A DNA stretch of 37,991 nt from CAYURP01 sp964447175 (GTDB lineage Bacteria > Zixibacteria > MSB-5A5 > SM23-73-2): positions 1 to 37,991 of the forward strand of contig CAYURP010000027.1 in NCBI GenBank assembly GCA_964447175.1, given 5' to 3'. The notes under the pieces are model-generated. The model worked only from the letters and a program-made list of their open reading frames with translations, did not search any database and had not been told where the DNA came from. The position numbers were made by a program, and so were the translations under genes. Each line of letters opens with the position of its first letter. Position 1 is the stretch's first letter. Shown in pieces: positions 14,130-23,738 of the stretch.

Positions 14130-16631
14130 TTACGGGCACCCCGGCGCAGGTCCACCCCTGAAAAGATAGTTAACCAGATAAACAATATCCGATACCTCCA
14201 CATTGCCGTTACAATTGGCATCTCCTGCTCCTGATGGGCAGGGGCAGAATCCGCTTGAGAAAATACAGTTAGCCATGTAGACCACGTCGCTTATGTTAAC
14301 TTCCCCATTCTGGTTTGCATCCCCTATAACATAGGGATACTCATAAATACCGATATCGATCCTTCTTCCACCGCCGTCTGGAACCTCAAAGGAGAAATCA
14401 CCTGCATCAATACAGGGTGAAATGCAGAGAAGAGTGTAATTTTCAACATCATCAAACATCGGGTTTCTCAAAATATTGAAGAAGCTATCACAGGGAATGT
14501 AATTGAAATTTGTTCCCCAGGTGGTATCTCCGGCCCCTGGCTGGCCGCCATAGAAATCCCAATCGGCATTGTTCCACACGTCATTAAAGGAGAATGCGGG
14601 CCAGGCTTCGTCTAAGGAATGTATCCCCTCGCCATCCGGGCTGTTGCAGATGATGTTGTTAGTAATCACCGGAGAGGCATTCCAGTCGCACATTATACCT
14701 CCCCCGACTGAACTGGCAGAATTTCCATCAATTACGTTGTTAAAGATGTTGGCCATACAATTCATATCACACAGAATTCCCCCGCCACTGGTGGCAGAAT
14801 TTCTGGTTATAATGTTATAGCTAACAACAGGGGATGACGATTCCCGGCAGGAGATGCCTCCACCGCCCGATGACGCCATGTTTTCTACTATTCTGTTGTT
14901 AATGACCATCGGAGACGAGGACTGATAAAAGTCTATTCCCCCTCCAAAGGTCGCCTGGTTTTCCCTTATAACGTTATTTCTGAGGATTGGTGAAGAGTTA
15001 AAGCAGTAAACTCCACCGCCAAACCGGCTCTCCGATCCGTCCGAAGTCCCAATCCCGTTCTGCAATACAAATCCCTCTAATATGGAACCAAAGTTCTCTC
15101 CCGAAACGAAAACAACCACGCTCCCGGTATCGCTGGAGCCTAATACGGAAGTATCTGCATCTATTAGAGTGGAGTTAGATTTTGTGGCTTGTTCACCGAA
15201 TTCGCCGTTACCCGTAACCAAGACCCCTTTACCCAGAAAGTCGATTCTCTCATAATAATGTCCTGAAGCTACCAGAATGGTGTCTCCGTTGCTTGCTTCA
15301 TTTATCCCTTTCTGGATGGTTCTGAAGGGCCAGGTGGAGCTTCCATCCCCTGTGGAATCGTCACCGGCTGTGGATATGTACCATACCGGTCCCGAGTAGA
15401 CATCATGAGGCTCGTCAAACTCAGCCAAAAACTCATCCCAATTTTCCTGGGAGAAACTTATTTTTGTCAGATAGTCAACCCGACAGTAATTGTTCAGGAA
15501 ATTGTCTGGAAACCAGATGGTCATTCCGTGAGCGTTAGGGCTTTCATTTCCGTGGTATTCAGCTATCACCACGCTGGGATAGCAGGACATAAGATACTGA
15601 GCTGCAGCTTGCAGCGGGTCAGGCAAACTGGCGTTATTGTTGATTAATTGGGCAAAATGATACAGCTCTGGATTTCTGCCGCAGTCATAGTTATAATAAT
15701 CGGAATTGTTACGGGCGCTGGTTATACCGCTCTGAAAATCATACATATAATATGTAAGTAGCTGGGCGAAGGTATTCAGCCCTGGAATCAGAGTGTTCTC
15801 CAGGGCAGAGAGGTCCACCGCAGCTTGAGTCGCCCAGGTGTATGATCCATATCGCTGGGAGTAATACTGAACTATTTTTTGAGCCAACCGTTCTGGCGTC
15901 ATACGAGGGCTGTTCACCAGATCATAGAAGGGGTAGTTGTATTCCCAGCCATCCCCGGGTTCACTCTCCTCAGAGGCTATGCCGATTTTCACATAATCCT
16001 TCATCTGGTAGTGGGTCTCGATCTGCCCCAGGTTGCACACATCATGACCCACGATATCTATCTTCTGGTTACCGTTAGCCGCATACACCGCAGCTAAGAC
16101 ATCCCGCAGCTCAGCCAGATCAATGTATGCTTCGGGATCGGCACCATGCTCATCCCAGCATTCCCCTTTGGTTATACCCCCACCCCCGGCTTTGAAGATT
16201 CCGTTTCCGTGATCCCAGATGGACAGAAGGTAATGATTGGCAGGATAGTTCTGTATGGTCCAGATCACAAAGTCCTGCAAAGTCTGAGGATTGCTCATGT
16301 CCTCCTCGCTGGCTAACCAGGGAGCGCTGGAGCTTATGTCCTGGGATATGATATTCATATCCGATCCGCTGGGGTTGCCTGAAGGATCATGCAGAACATA
16401 ATACAGTCTGGTATCGTTCCAGCCATATCGATCCAGAAGGAAGATGAAATTCACCGAATCCGTGGACCCGCTATACTCCAGCTCATTTAAATCCTCCACT
16501 CCTGCCAAATCCAGGTTGTTATCCGCAGCACAGTAAACCATAACCGTCCACTCTGCAGCAGAAGAAGTGGATAATACAGCAAAATAAATAAAGGACGCTA
16601 TCCATATCGATATAAGTAAACTCTTTTTCAT
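14130..16631 (-). CDS. Secreted clostripain-type (C11) protease with beta-helix and dockerin-like repeats
   Basis: An 833-residue exported protein with a Sec signal peptide (about residues 1-26). The peptidase C11 domain starts at EWTVMVYCAADNNLD (27-41). The probable catalytic dyad is H141 (WDHGNG) and C199 (GHDVCNLGQIE), matching clostripain's His-Cys order. After about residue 415, AGDDSTGDGSSTWPFRTIQ opens a right-handed parallel beta-helix (DUF1565 type), with repeats such as 'SSPVVSYNIITRNSATSGGG' and IMCDWNASPVITNNII. The end holds two dockerin-like Ca-binding repeats (GDANQNGEVNISD and GDANCNGNVEVSD). Clan CD peptidases of this type usually cut after Arg or Lys. The beta-helix suggests binding to a polysaccharide or surface. 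It has its own promoter and is followed by a strong terminator. Confidence 0.88.
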   Translation of the reverse strand: MKKSLLISIWIASFIYFAVLSTSSAAEWTVMVYCAADNNLDLAGVEDLNELEYSGSTDSVNFIFLLDRYGWNDTRLYYVLHDPSGNPSGSDMNIISQDISSSAPWLASEEDMSNPQTLQDFVIWTIQNYPANHYLLSIWDHGNGIFKAGGGGITKGECWDEHGADPEAYIDLAELRDVLAAVYAANGNQKIDIVGHDVCNLGQIETHYQMKDYVKIGIASEESEPGDGWEYNYPFYDLVNSPRMTPERLAQKIVQYYSQRYGSYTWATQAAVDLSALENTLIPGLNTFAQLLTYYMYDFQSGITSARNNSDYYNYDCGRNPELYHFAQLINNNASLPDPLQAAAQYLMSCYPSVVIAEYHGNESPNAHGMTIWFPDNFLNNYCRVDYLTKISFSQENWDEFLAEFDEPHDVYSGPVWYISTAGDDSTGDGSSTWPFRTIQKGINEASNGDTILVASGHYYERIDFLGKGVLVTGNGEFGEQATKSNSTLIDADTSVLGSSDTGSVVVFVSGENFGSILEGFVLQNGIGTSDGSESRFGGGVYCFNSSPILRNNVIRENQATFGGGIDFYQSSSPMVINNRIVENMASSGGGGISCRESSSPVVSYNIITRNSATSGGGILCDMNCMANIFNNVIDGNSASSVGGGIMCDWNASPVITNNIICNSPDGEGIHSLDEAWPAFSFNDVWNNADWDFYGGQPGAGDTTWGTNFNYIPCDSFFNILRNPMFDDVENYTLLCISPCIDAGDFSFEVPDGGGRRIDIGIYEYPYVIGDANQNGEVNISDVVYMANCIFSSGFCPCPSGAGDANCNGNVEVSDIVYLVNYLFRGGPAPGCP

Positions 16632-16679
16632 CTTTTCACTCTTAGGTTTATGGTACCCACCAAAACTACTAACATTTGT

Positions 16680-16707
16680 AAAATATTAAACTCTTACCTA
16701 AAGTCAA
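16680..16707 (-). promoter_or_regulatory. Promoter of the C11 protease gene
   Basis: On the minus strand TTGACT (16707-16702) and TATTTT (16685-16680) are separated by 16 bases, about 50 bases before the ATG at 16631. Confidence 0.45.
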
Positions 16708-16787
16708 CCCCTATTTTGTATAAAGAATTTACAATAATAATTGGCACCTAAGATAAACTATCTGTTCTATTGCATGAATGGACTTGT

Positions 16788-19748
16788 TTACTTTAATAGC
16801 AGCATTTTTCTGCTCTCCTGAAAATCTCCGGACTTGAGCTGGTAGAAATAGATTCCGCTGGCTACGTCCTTTCCCTTATCATCCCTGCCATCCCAGGTAA
16901 CAGTGTAGTTGCCAGGTAACTTCTCCTCATTCACTAAAGTCTTTATTCTTTGTCCCAAAATATTGTAAATTGTAAGGGTGGTCGGGATGGGACTATGAAC
17001 TATTAACTGTGAACTATTAACCGGTGGTGGAGAAATGGTGAAGGGAATTAGGGTGGTGGCGTTAAAGGGATTAGGATAGTTCTGAGACAGCACAAATGTC
17101 TTCACCCTGGTTGCAATATCCTTTTTTTCTTCTATATCGGTTGCTGGTTCACCCAGATCACTCATTGCTTTTTCAATCAAGCCTTTTGCATCATTTTTTT
17201 CCAGATAGAAAAGGGGAAAGCTTAAAAATATTACTTTGTAGGTGGTTCCCAGATACTTAAGTCCGCATACCTTATCCTCGAAGGTTGTGTCATCTATAAA
17301 CGAATCGTACAAATAGACCGGCTCAGCATCTCCTCTCGGCTCCAGCTTCATTACCCCCCAGAGTTTACCCCCCCATGAAGGGTCAGACCTGCTGCTATCC
17401 AGATTAATATCGGGATAATCCAAAGGCAGGAAAGCTTTTGCTCCCACAAAATCGTTATCCTCATTCCAATCTGCGCTCTGGATATGCAAATAATCGTAGG
17501 CGAAATCTCCCTGGGAACAGGTACAAGGCATGCTTTCCAGCTTCTCCAAACCGGTCCAGCTGCACCACATGAAATTACCACCCAAATCCAGATAACTTGA
17601 TATCAAATCAACGTTCTCCTGGGCATAAAGATAATGAGTAGAGATATCATCATCCACCCAGACTATCGTGGAATAAGGTCCTATGTCCTCAAAAGAAGGT
17701 GCCTGGGCCGGCCAGGAGTATTCATAGAGCTGGAACTTATAATCCCCGAAAATCTCAGAATAAAAGGAATCCTGTTGAGCATCAGTGGGATTTCCGGGTC
17801 TTCCACTTCCATTAGATGTTTCATCTATTACCAGGACTCCCTGATCTAAAGTTATGGCTCTGGAGGAATCAATTTCAGATGTTTCACTTTCCAGTTCCGT
17901 AGTGTCAATTGCGGTTATGTAGTAATAATACCAAATTCCGCCTTCGATAGCAGTATCTTCATAGGATGTATCCTGGATTACCGAGGTTAACAGATCAAAA
18001 TCTCCTTCTGAGCTTGTGGATTTGTAGATGTCATAATGATCTAAATCCGCTTCCTTGTTGGCTTGCCAACTCAGGATAATTTTATTCAAACCGGGCCAAG
18101 CCGTCAATCCTTCTGGTGCAGCAGGAATTACTCTTGGAATAGCTGTGATCTCGGTATAGATCAAACTTTCCTTGTCTCTATTATTATAAGCTGTAACCGT
18201 GACATAGTAACTGGTGCCAGTTGAAAGACCGTAAAGGGTATCGCTGGTGTAAACTGCTGGAACTACGTGCAGGCTATCATACAGCCCACTCTGCGTTCCC
18301 CAATAGACAAAGTAACTGACCAAATCATTTTCCGGATTGGGAGACCAGTTAATGTATAGTTTTTCACCATCTCCGGCGTCCACATAATTTAGTCCAGTAA
18401 CCACAGCCGGATGCTCTGCCAGGGTAATCAAAGTGGCAAAGCCACCCCGGACCACCTTTTCCATATAATCGAAATTTAAATAAGCGATTGAATCGGAGGG
18501 AGCATGATAATGTGAACTGAAATCATACTCTATGGCAAATATGGCATGATAACCATTTTGCCAGAAGGGAGAGTGATCGCTTGCTCCCGAAGAACCGGAG
18601 AACTGCACATTCAGAGAAGGGGTATTATACAAAGAAGCCATCTGGCTGAATATCTCGGCATAGGGACGGGAGTACTCCCCCTCGTAGACTCGCACCTTGG
18701 ATTCGTTTTTGAGATCTCCGATCATATCGTAGTTCATCATCAAAAGGATATCGTCTCCGGCCAAAGCGGCCTGGTTAGCGTAGTGTCCGCTTCCCCAAAG
18801 ACCCAGCTCCTCCCCGGCAAAGGCAATGAAGATAACCGTGCAAGGTAAACGGTTCTGTGCCACAATCCTGGCTTGCTCCATAGTAGCGACTGTTCCGGTG
18901 GCGTTATCGTCTGCGCCTGGTGCTTGGGTAAAAGCCAGGTAAGGAGGATTCCACACAATTGAATCATAATGTCCTCCCACCACTATCACTTTATCCGGAT
19001 TTACCGTACCTTCCACTATCGCCACTACGTTGTATTGAGTAGCCTGGTGCATCCCAAATTCATTACCTCCATAGTAGAAGGAGAATTCATCAAAAAAAAC
19101 ACTATCACACCCAAATCCTTCAAACTTATCATAGATCCATTCCCGGGCAGGAACGATAGAATCTGCCCAGGTAAACCTGCTCAGAAAATCCTGCAGCCTT
19201 TTTACGTAAGCCCACAAGCTGTCCTGAGAAACCAGATCAACCAGAGAATCCAGATCATTTGAGTATTCAAAACTCTGCTTGTTCAATTGAATGGGAGGGG
19301 AATATTTCAGGGGAATGGGCTTTCGAGGGATACGAGTTACCGTAAATCCCATCCTTTGTAACTCCAGAGCTTGCTTCTCGTCGATTTTCAATAAATTAAA
19401 TCCCTCCTCGTGGATTATGGTCTTCCCATATCTGGGTATGGGCTCCTTTTTAGCCGGATCAAGGGAGGATACTATGTAATAGTTTTCAGACCAGGGATCC
19501 GCATCCACCACCTCATACTCTAGATCATAAGCTCTTAATCTTCCGAGTTTCTCCGAGTCGATCTCCGATAAAAAAAGGTCACCGAATCTCTGATAAGGAA
19601 TAATTTCTAAAGATTTCGCTCTCTGATAATCTTTTTGAGTTTTTAGCTGCAATTTAATTAACACCGGAGAGGCAGAAACCGATGCAGAGTCAAAGACTCC
19701 TATGGTAGAAACCAGAGCTACCCAAAATACAATCTTTTTGAAAAACAT
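16788..19748 (-). CDS. Secreted M28 metallopeptidase with FnIII domains and T9SS-like tail
   Basis: A 986-residue exported zinc aminopeptidase-type protein. The signal peptide covers about 1-27, followed by an N-terminal pro-region. The M28 domain (about 165-430) shows all usual ligands: H250 (GGHYDS), D270 (PGADDN), the catalytic/ligand pair E303-E304 (AGEELGLWGS), D331 (MNYDMIG) and H405 (HYHAPSD). Two fibronectin type III domains (about 425-605) follow, then a region with no recognised domain. The C-terminal 90 residues carry SQNYPNPFNATTLIPFTI, LTIYNILGQ and DVASGIYFYQLKSG, the FlgD-Ig-like sorting module seen on type IX secretion cargo. A GGAGGGAAAAT Shine-Dalgarno precedes the ATG. It differs from its two neighbours, which end in dockerin-like repeats. 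Confidence 0.9.
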   Translation of the reverse strand: MFFKKIVFWVALVSTIGVFDSASVSASPVLIKLQLKTQKDYQRAKSLEIIPYQRFGDLFLSEIDSEKLGRLRAYDLEYEVVDADPWSENYYIVSSLDPAKKEPIPRYGKTIIHEEGFNLLKIDEKQALELQRMGFTVTRIPRKPIPLKYSPPIQLNKQSFEYSNDLDSLVDLVSQDSLWAYVKRLQDFLSRFTWADSIVPAREWIYDKFEGFGCDSVFFDEFSFYYGGNEFGMHQATQYNVVAIVEGTVNPDKVIVVGGHYDSIVWNPPYLAFTQAPGADDNATGTVATMEQARIVAQNRLPCTVIFIAFAGEELGLWGSGHYANQAALAGDDILLMMNYDMIGDLKNESKVRVYEGEYSRPYAEIFSQMASLYNTPSLNVQFSGSSGASDHSPFWQNGYHAIFAIEYDFSSHYHAPSDSIAYLNFDYMEKVVRGGFATLITLAEHPAVVTGLNYVDAGDGEKLYINWSPNPENDLVSYFVYWGTQSGLYDSLHVVPAVYTSDTLYGLSTGTSYYVTVTAYNNRDKESLIYTEITAIPRVIPAAPEGLTAWPGLNKIILSWQANKEADLDHYDIYKSTSSEGDFDLLTSVIQDTSYEDTAIEGGIWYYYYITAIDTTELESETSEIDSSRAITLDQGVLVIDETSNGSGRPGNPTDAQQDSFYSEIFGDYKFQLYEYSWPAQAPSFEDIGPYSTIVWVDDDISTHYLYAQENVDLISSYLDLGGNFMWCSWTGLEKLESMPCTCSQGDFAYDYLHIQSADWNEDNDFVGAKAFLPLDYPDINLDSSRSDPSWGGKLWGVMKLEPRGDAEPVYLYDSFIDDTTFEDKVCGLKYLGTTYKVIFLSFPLFYLEKNDAKGLIEKAMSDLGEPATDIEEKKDIATRVKTFVLSQNYPNPFNATTLIPFTISPPPVNSSQLIVHSPIPTTLTIYNILGQRIKTLVNEEKLPGNYTVTWDGRDDKGKDVASGIYFYQLKSGDFQESRKMLLLK

Positions 19749-20018
19749 ATTTTCCCTCCAGTTTCATAAAATTAAAACGTCGCTCAGCCCCAATGCTTTA
19801 ATTGCCTCTGGATAAAATACGAACATCACCGGATTCAAGTTGCGTAAAATTTTTCCTCAAGAATGGTCGTATATGAGCGTTTCCTAAGAAGGGGAATTAT
19901 TCGAGGGAACGATACCTCCTGTGGTAATACAATTTACTCTCATACTTACAAAAAAACAAGAACATATTAAAGAAATAGCGCAGGTAATTTGTCCCTGCTC
20001 GGTGATCGCTGGTCATAT

Positions 20019-23000
20019 CTAAAAACCAAATGGCTGTGGTCCGCCTTTAAAAAGATAGTTGACCAGATAAACCGCATCAGCAATCTCCACTTCCATATTA
20101 CCATTGGCATCTCCAGCCAGAACAGGCCAGGGAGCCATTCCGTTTCTGAAAAGGTAATTCACCAAAAAGACCACGTCCGCAATGTTTATCTCCCCATTTC
20201 TATTGGCATCACCGCTGACATACAAAGGACCCAATTTCACGTCGTCAATGTAGAAACCTTCCATCACGTCTTCATTATCGCTAACAAATCTGAATCTCAC
20301 CTGAGTCATGCTTCCCGTGTGATAGGAGGAGAGATCGTAAGTCTCCTTGTTCCAGTCATCCCCCATCAGAAGGGAATCCAAAGCTCCACCCGATCCTAAA
20401 AACTCCAGAGTTTCCCAGCCGGAACCGGTGTTGATCTCCACATACAGTCCGTCTACCCCGTAGATGGTCACGCTAAACCATCTCCAGAAACTTAAGCCGG
20501 AATTGGGAGCTAAGACAAAATAGGGAGAGGTCAAAGAACAGTTCATATTGTTATTATATTGATAGGAGTATTTCTGACCACAATACCAGCTGGAATCACC
20601 GGAGTGAATTCTATGAGAGGAAAGATGCCACAGATCGTTGGATCCGGAATGAGACCATCCGGAAGATCCTGACTCCATATTATCCACAAGCCCGGTCGTG
20701 CCCACACATAAAATGAAGCTCTCCTCGAACTGGTAGCCATCAGAGGTGCTCAGATTGAGGGTCAGGATCGGAAACCTGTTGCTGGGACATCCCGAGGATA
20801 CCTGAAGCGTGAAAGCTCCGCTCTGGGATTGGCCAGGAGAGAAATCCCCGAATTCACCCGTGCTGTCAACCATTAATATATAGGGATCAATGGTGGTTAT
20901 CTCTGCTGATACCCCAATGGCATACCCCAAACCGGTATTTTCCAGGACCACATTAAGGTTAAAAGTTTCTCCTGGATTGGGGATACCATTTTTATCTCCC
21001 CCATTATCCAGAACCTGATAGCTCTTAAAAGAAAGCACAGGCGTAGCAACCGGAATGCATATGGAGCTGGACCAGGAGTTTTCATCCTCATCCTCCATAA
21101 ACAGGGTGAAATAGAGCACATCCCTATCAACACAATCCGGCGAAACAGAGAAGGCGCAATCTCCGCTACCTGTGGCGCTGTCACCAGGGGGGATTGTTCC
21201 AAAGCTCTGAACACTGTCAATTAAAGTAGCTCGAATATCATCTGTTCTCAACAGGGCACTTACGTTATAGGAGGAATCCAATCCGAAGTTTTTCAAACAG
21301 GGGGATAAATTGATGGTCTCATCAGGATTAACCAACCCGTCGCCATTACCCGGGCTGTCATCAATTAACCTGCTTATGCAGGAGAGATAGGGACCTCCGG
21401 ATGATACCAGAGCTGTTCCCTCATAAGGCAGAAAATTATGTGAGGTTACCGTGACATCCAGCTCTCCTTCAGTAGTAGGCGAGACATCAAAACTTATCTG
21501 GCCGGTGAAATTTGTTAAGCCTCGCTGGTAAACCTCCGATCCCTTCATCGCGCACACCATAGCCCCCTCAACCGGAGATAAATCATAAGTAACCGTAACG
21601 GTCAAAATGGATGATCCTAAAGGTAAGGTCTGGGGATGGTTTACTTCTAAGGTTTTGGGTGCGTCAGTCCAGACAGGCATCTCCGGATCGCCCAAAAGAT
21701 TCACCTCGTATTGATGAATTCGGAAGACGTTTTTCTGTCTGGATCTGTGTACATAGAAGGCTTTAGCATCTGCTGAAGCTGTCCCCAGGTGGTAGATATC
21801 ATCCTCAAAAAGAGCTCTGAAAAATTGCTGATCCACCAGATTGGAGTATCCGTAAAGAGGGTTCCCCGGGGAACCCCACCCATATCTGGAATTTCCTATG
21901 AAAGCTACGCCCCCGCCATTGGGGTTGTACACAAAATGTTCAGCCATGCAGTCGTAATCAAAGGCAGCGGGCCAGCAGCCTATGGAATAAAGAATGGAGT
22001 TTTTGGGAGAATTAGTTAAACCATCCATATCCGAAAGACTCAAACACCCACTCCCCACACACATCGCATTGATCCAACAATGCCCGTCATGGTTGATTAT
22101 ATTCTGACCCTCATTTATAGCGGCTTTTACGCTGCTCACACTTTCATTACCCAGAGATTCATAAAGTTTGGTAAGGGGATCAAAGCGGTCTGGAACCCAT
22201 TGATCGTCAATGAAATCCTTGTTCTCCCCTTGATCGGTGTATGGATCGTTCCATAAAATTTCTGCACAGAAAAGCATCTTGAGCGGATAATCCGGGGAAG
22301 GATTTTTCTCATAGGTTAAAACCTTGTTCACAAAAGTGGAAACCCTTGACTGGGTATTGACCGAGGCTCGGCCCACGAAAACATCGGGATACAGATCCAC
22401 GCTGTCCTCCACCTCTCCGAAGACGCCATCCCCATCCAGATCCCAGTTACCGTCTAAATCAGCATAATAAAGATCACAGGCAATGCTGTCCTCCATAGGG
22501 TGTATCCCAGCCGCACAATCCATGGCATAAGCTCTCCTGGCTGGGATTATAAAGGTGTCGCCGCCCAGTAAAACCCACACAGTCCCCCAGTTCTGGTAAG
22601 CGTCCGTGATAAATTTTCTAACTTTATCCTGGAAATCAAAACCCGTATAATTGCTGCTTATCCATTCCGTGGTAACGATGGTGGCGGGTAATCCCTTTTT
22701 GGTTTTCCAGTCAGCCAGAGGGTGAAAATAGGTAACATAAGCATTCTGGGTTATAATTACGTATTCATAATCTGCGGAAGGCAAAAGGGAGGTTCCTTTC
22801 AAGGTTGATTTCACAGTATTTTCTTTCGGGTTGACAACCGTTTTATCCATAAGTTTATCGAACAACTTCTGAGTAGATGGAGATCTTTGTGTAAAAGGTA
22901 AAGACCTGGGTTGATCATCAGCATAATGAAGGGTTAGCTCAATTTTTGTATAAAGGAAAAGCTCTTTTTCCCGGGGAAGGTACTCCAAAGGATAGATTAA

Positions 23001-23453
23001 AATCTCCGCTATTTGAAAGCCTCCCATATACCCGGCTCCCATAAGCTCAGCCACTTTAACCGGGTAGGCTTCAGACGATGAATAGATCTGAAGATCAGGT
23101 GAAGTGAAGGGTATCGGTTTGTCTTTGCTCAAGGATAATATCTGAGGGGGCTGAGCTGGAAAGATATGATAAATTCCTGGTATTCTTTCTTTCTCAAAGG
23201 TGTTAATCTCGATGCTCAATGCTCGGGAATCAGCCGGAAGGGAAAAGGAAATAGATTTAACCGGTAACTGGGGGGCTCCCACCTGGTCGGTGATATTACC
23301 TCCAGAGAGATAAACCTTATCGTAGCCATCCGATTTAAGAAAGGAAAGTTCTTCAAAAGAAAATTCAATTGTCTTTTTTATCTCCCCGCAGAAAGCGTTA
23401 TGCAATCCAACAAAGATAATAAGCACAAAGAAAACTAATATTTTTTTTGACAT
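20019..23453 (-). CDS. Secreted gingipain-type (C25) protease with dockerin-like repeats
   Basis: An 1144-residue exported protein. The signal peptide covers about 1-22. Residues about 25-215 look like the C25 propeptide (VGAPQLPVKSISFSLP), and the C25 caspase-like domain starts at YEYVIITQNAYVTYFHPLADW (229 onward). The likely catalytic His is H458 (NHDGHCW) and the Cys is C493 (SIGCWPAAFDY), the order and spacing expected for gingipains. NGGGVAFIGNSRYGW follows. Next come CARDB/Ig-like repeats (around NPDETINLSPCLKNFG and NPGETFNLNVVLENTG), a jelly-roll-like domain, and two dockerin-like repeats (GDANRNGEINIAD, GDANGNMEVEIAD). It is divergent from the Bat operon. Processing and secretion route are inferred. 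Confidence 0.88.
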   Translation of the reverse strand: MSKKILVFFVLIIFVGLHNAFCGEIKKTIEFSFEELSFLKSDGYDKVYLSGGNITDQVGAPQLPVKSISFSLPADSRALSIEINTFEKERIPGIYHIFPAQPPQILSLSKDKPIPFTSPDLQIYSSSEAYPVKVAELMGAGYMGGFQIAEILIYPLEYLPREKELFLYTKIELTLHYADDQPRSLPFTQRSPSTQKLFDKLMDKTVVNPKENTVKSTLKGTSLLPSADYEYVIITQNAYVTYFHPLADWKTKKGLPATIVTTEWISSNYTGFDFQDKVRKFITDAYQNWGTVWVLLGGDTFIIPARRAYAMDCAAGIHPMEDSIACDLYYADLDGNWDLDGDGVFGEVEDSVDLYPDVFVGRASVNTQSRVSTFVNKVLTYEKNPSPDYPLKMLFCAEILWNDPYTDQGENKDFIDDQWVPDRFDPLTKLYESLGNESVSSVKAAINEGQNIINHDGHCWINAMCVGSGCLSLSDMDGLTNSPKNSILYSIGCWPAAFDYDCMAEHFVYNPNGGGVAFIGNSRYGWGSPGNPLYGYSNLVDQQFFRALFEDDIYHLGTASADAKAFYVHRSRQKNVFRIHQYEVNLLGDPEMPVWTDAPKTLEVNHPQTLPLGSSILTVTVTYDLSPVEGAMVCAMKGSEVYQRGLTNFTGQISFDVSPTTEGELDVTVTSHNFLPYEGTALVSSGGPYLSCISRLIDDSPGNGDGLVNPDETINLSPCLKNFGLDSSYNVSALLRTDDIRATLIDSVQSFGTIPPGDSATGSGDCAFSVSPDCVDRDVLYFTLFMEDEDENSWSSSICIPVATPVLSFKSYQVLDNGGDKNGIPNPGETFNLNVVLENTGLGYAIGVSAEITTIDPYILMVDSTGEFGDFSPGQSQSGAFTLQVSSGCPSNRFPILTLNLSTSDGYQFEESFILCVGTTGLVDNMESGSSGWSHSGSNDLWHLSSHRIHSGDSSWYCGQKYSYQYNNNMNCSLTSPYFVLAPNSGLSFWRWFSVTIYGVDGLYVEINTGSGWETLEFLGSGGALDSLLMGDDWNKETYDLSSYHTGSMTQVRFRFVSDNEDVMEGFYIDDVKLGPLYVSGDANRNGEINIADVVFLVNYLFRNGMAPWPVLAGDANGNMEVEIADAVYLVNYLFKGGPQPFGF

Positions 23454-23529
23454 TTGATTCCTCCACTCGAAGGGCGGGAAGAAGCTTTTATAAAAAATCT
23501 AAAAGAGCTGTTTTTACAATTTCATATTA

Positions 23530-23557
23530 AAGATAGCGATTTTTATTGATTTGTCAA
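23530..23557 (-). promoter_or_regulatory. Promoter of the C25 protease gene
   Basis: On the minus strand TTGACA (23557-23552), a 16-base spacer and TATCTT (23535-23530), about 75 bases before the ATG. The divergent Bat promoter at 23660 has the same -35, spacer length and -10. Confidence 0.6.
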
Positions 23558-23659
23558 TATAATACACTATTATACTCTAATTAAAAAAATTATTACACTA
23601 TCTCATGATTATACTATCAAGTGAAACTTAATCCCATTTATATGATATTCATTTTTTAA

Positions 23660-23687
23660 TTGACAAAAACACATAAAACATTATCTT
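23660..23687 (+). promoter_or_regulatory. Promoter of the Bat operon
   Basis: TTGACA (23660-23665), a 16-base spacer and TATCTT (23682-23687), about 50 bases before the first gene of the operon. A palindrome just downstream (23702-23717) may be an operator. Confidence 0.6.
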
Positions 23688-23701
23688 CTGAAACTGTGTA
23701 A

Positions 23702-23717
23702 GTTACTTAATAGTAAC
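23702..23717. promoter_or_regulatory. Palindrome downstream of the Bat promoter, possible operator
   Basis: GTTACT (23702-23707), TAAT, AGTAAC (23712-23717): a perfect inverted repeat centred about 22 bases past the -10 element, where a bound repressor would block clearance. It does not match the consensus of a regulator I can name. Confidence 0.4.
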
Positions 23718-23738
23718 CGAATAGACAATTGCGAGAAG

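Noticed and set aside
19980..19998. Weak hairpin after the C25 gene (GCAGG/CCTGC)
   Set aside because: Only 5 bp with a 9-base loop and a poor T-tract; not strong enough to call a terminator. The rest of 19749-20018 shows no gene or clear promoter.
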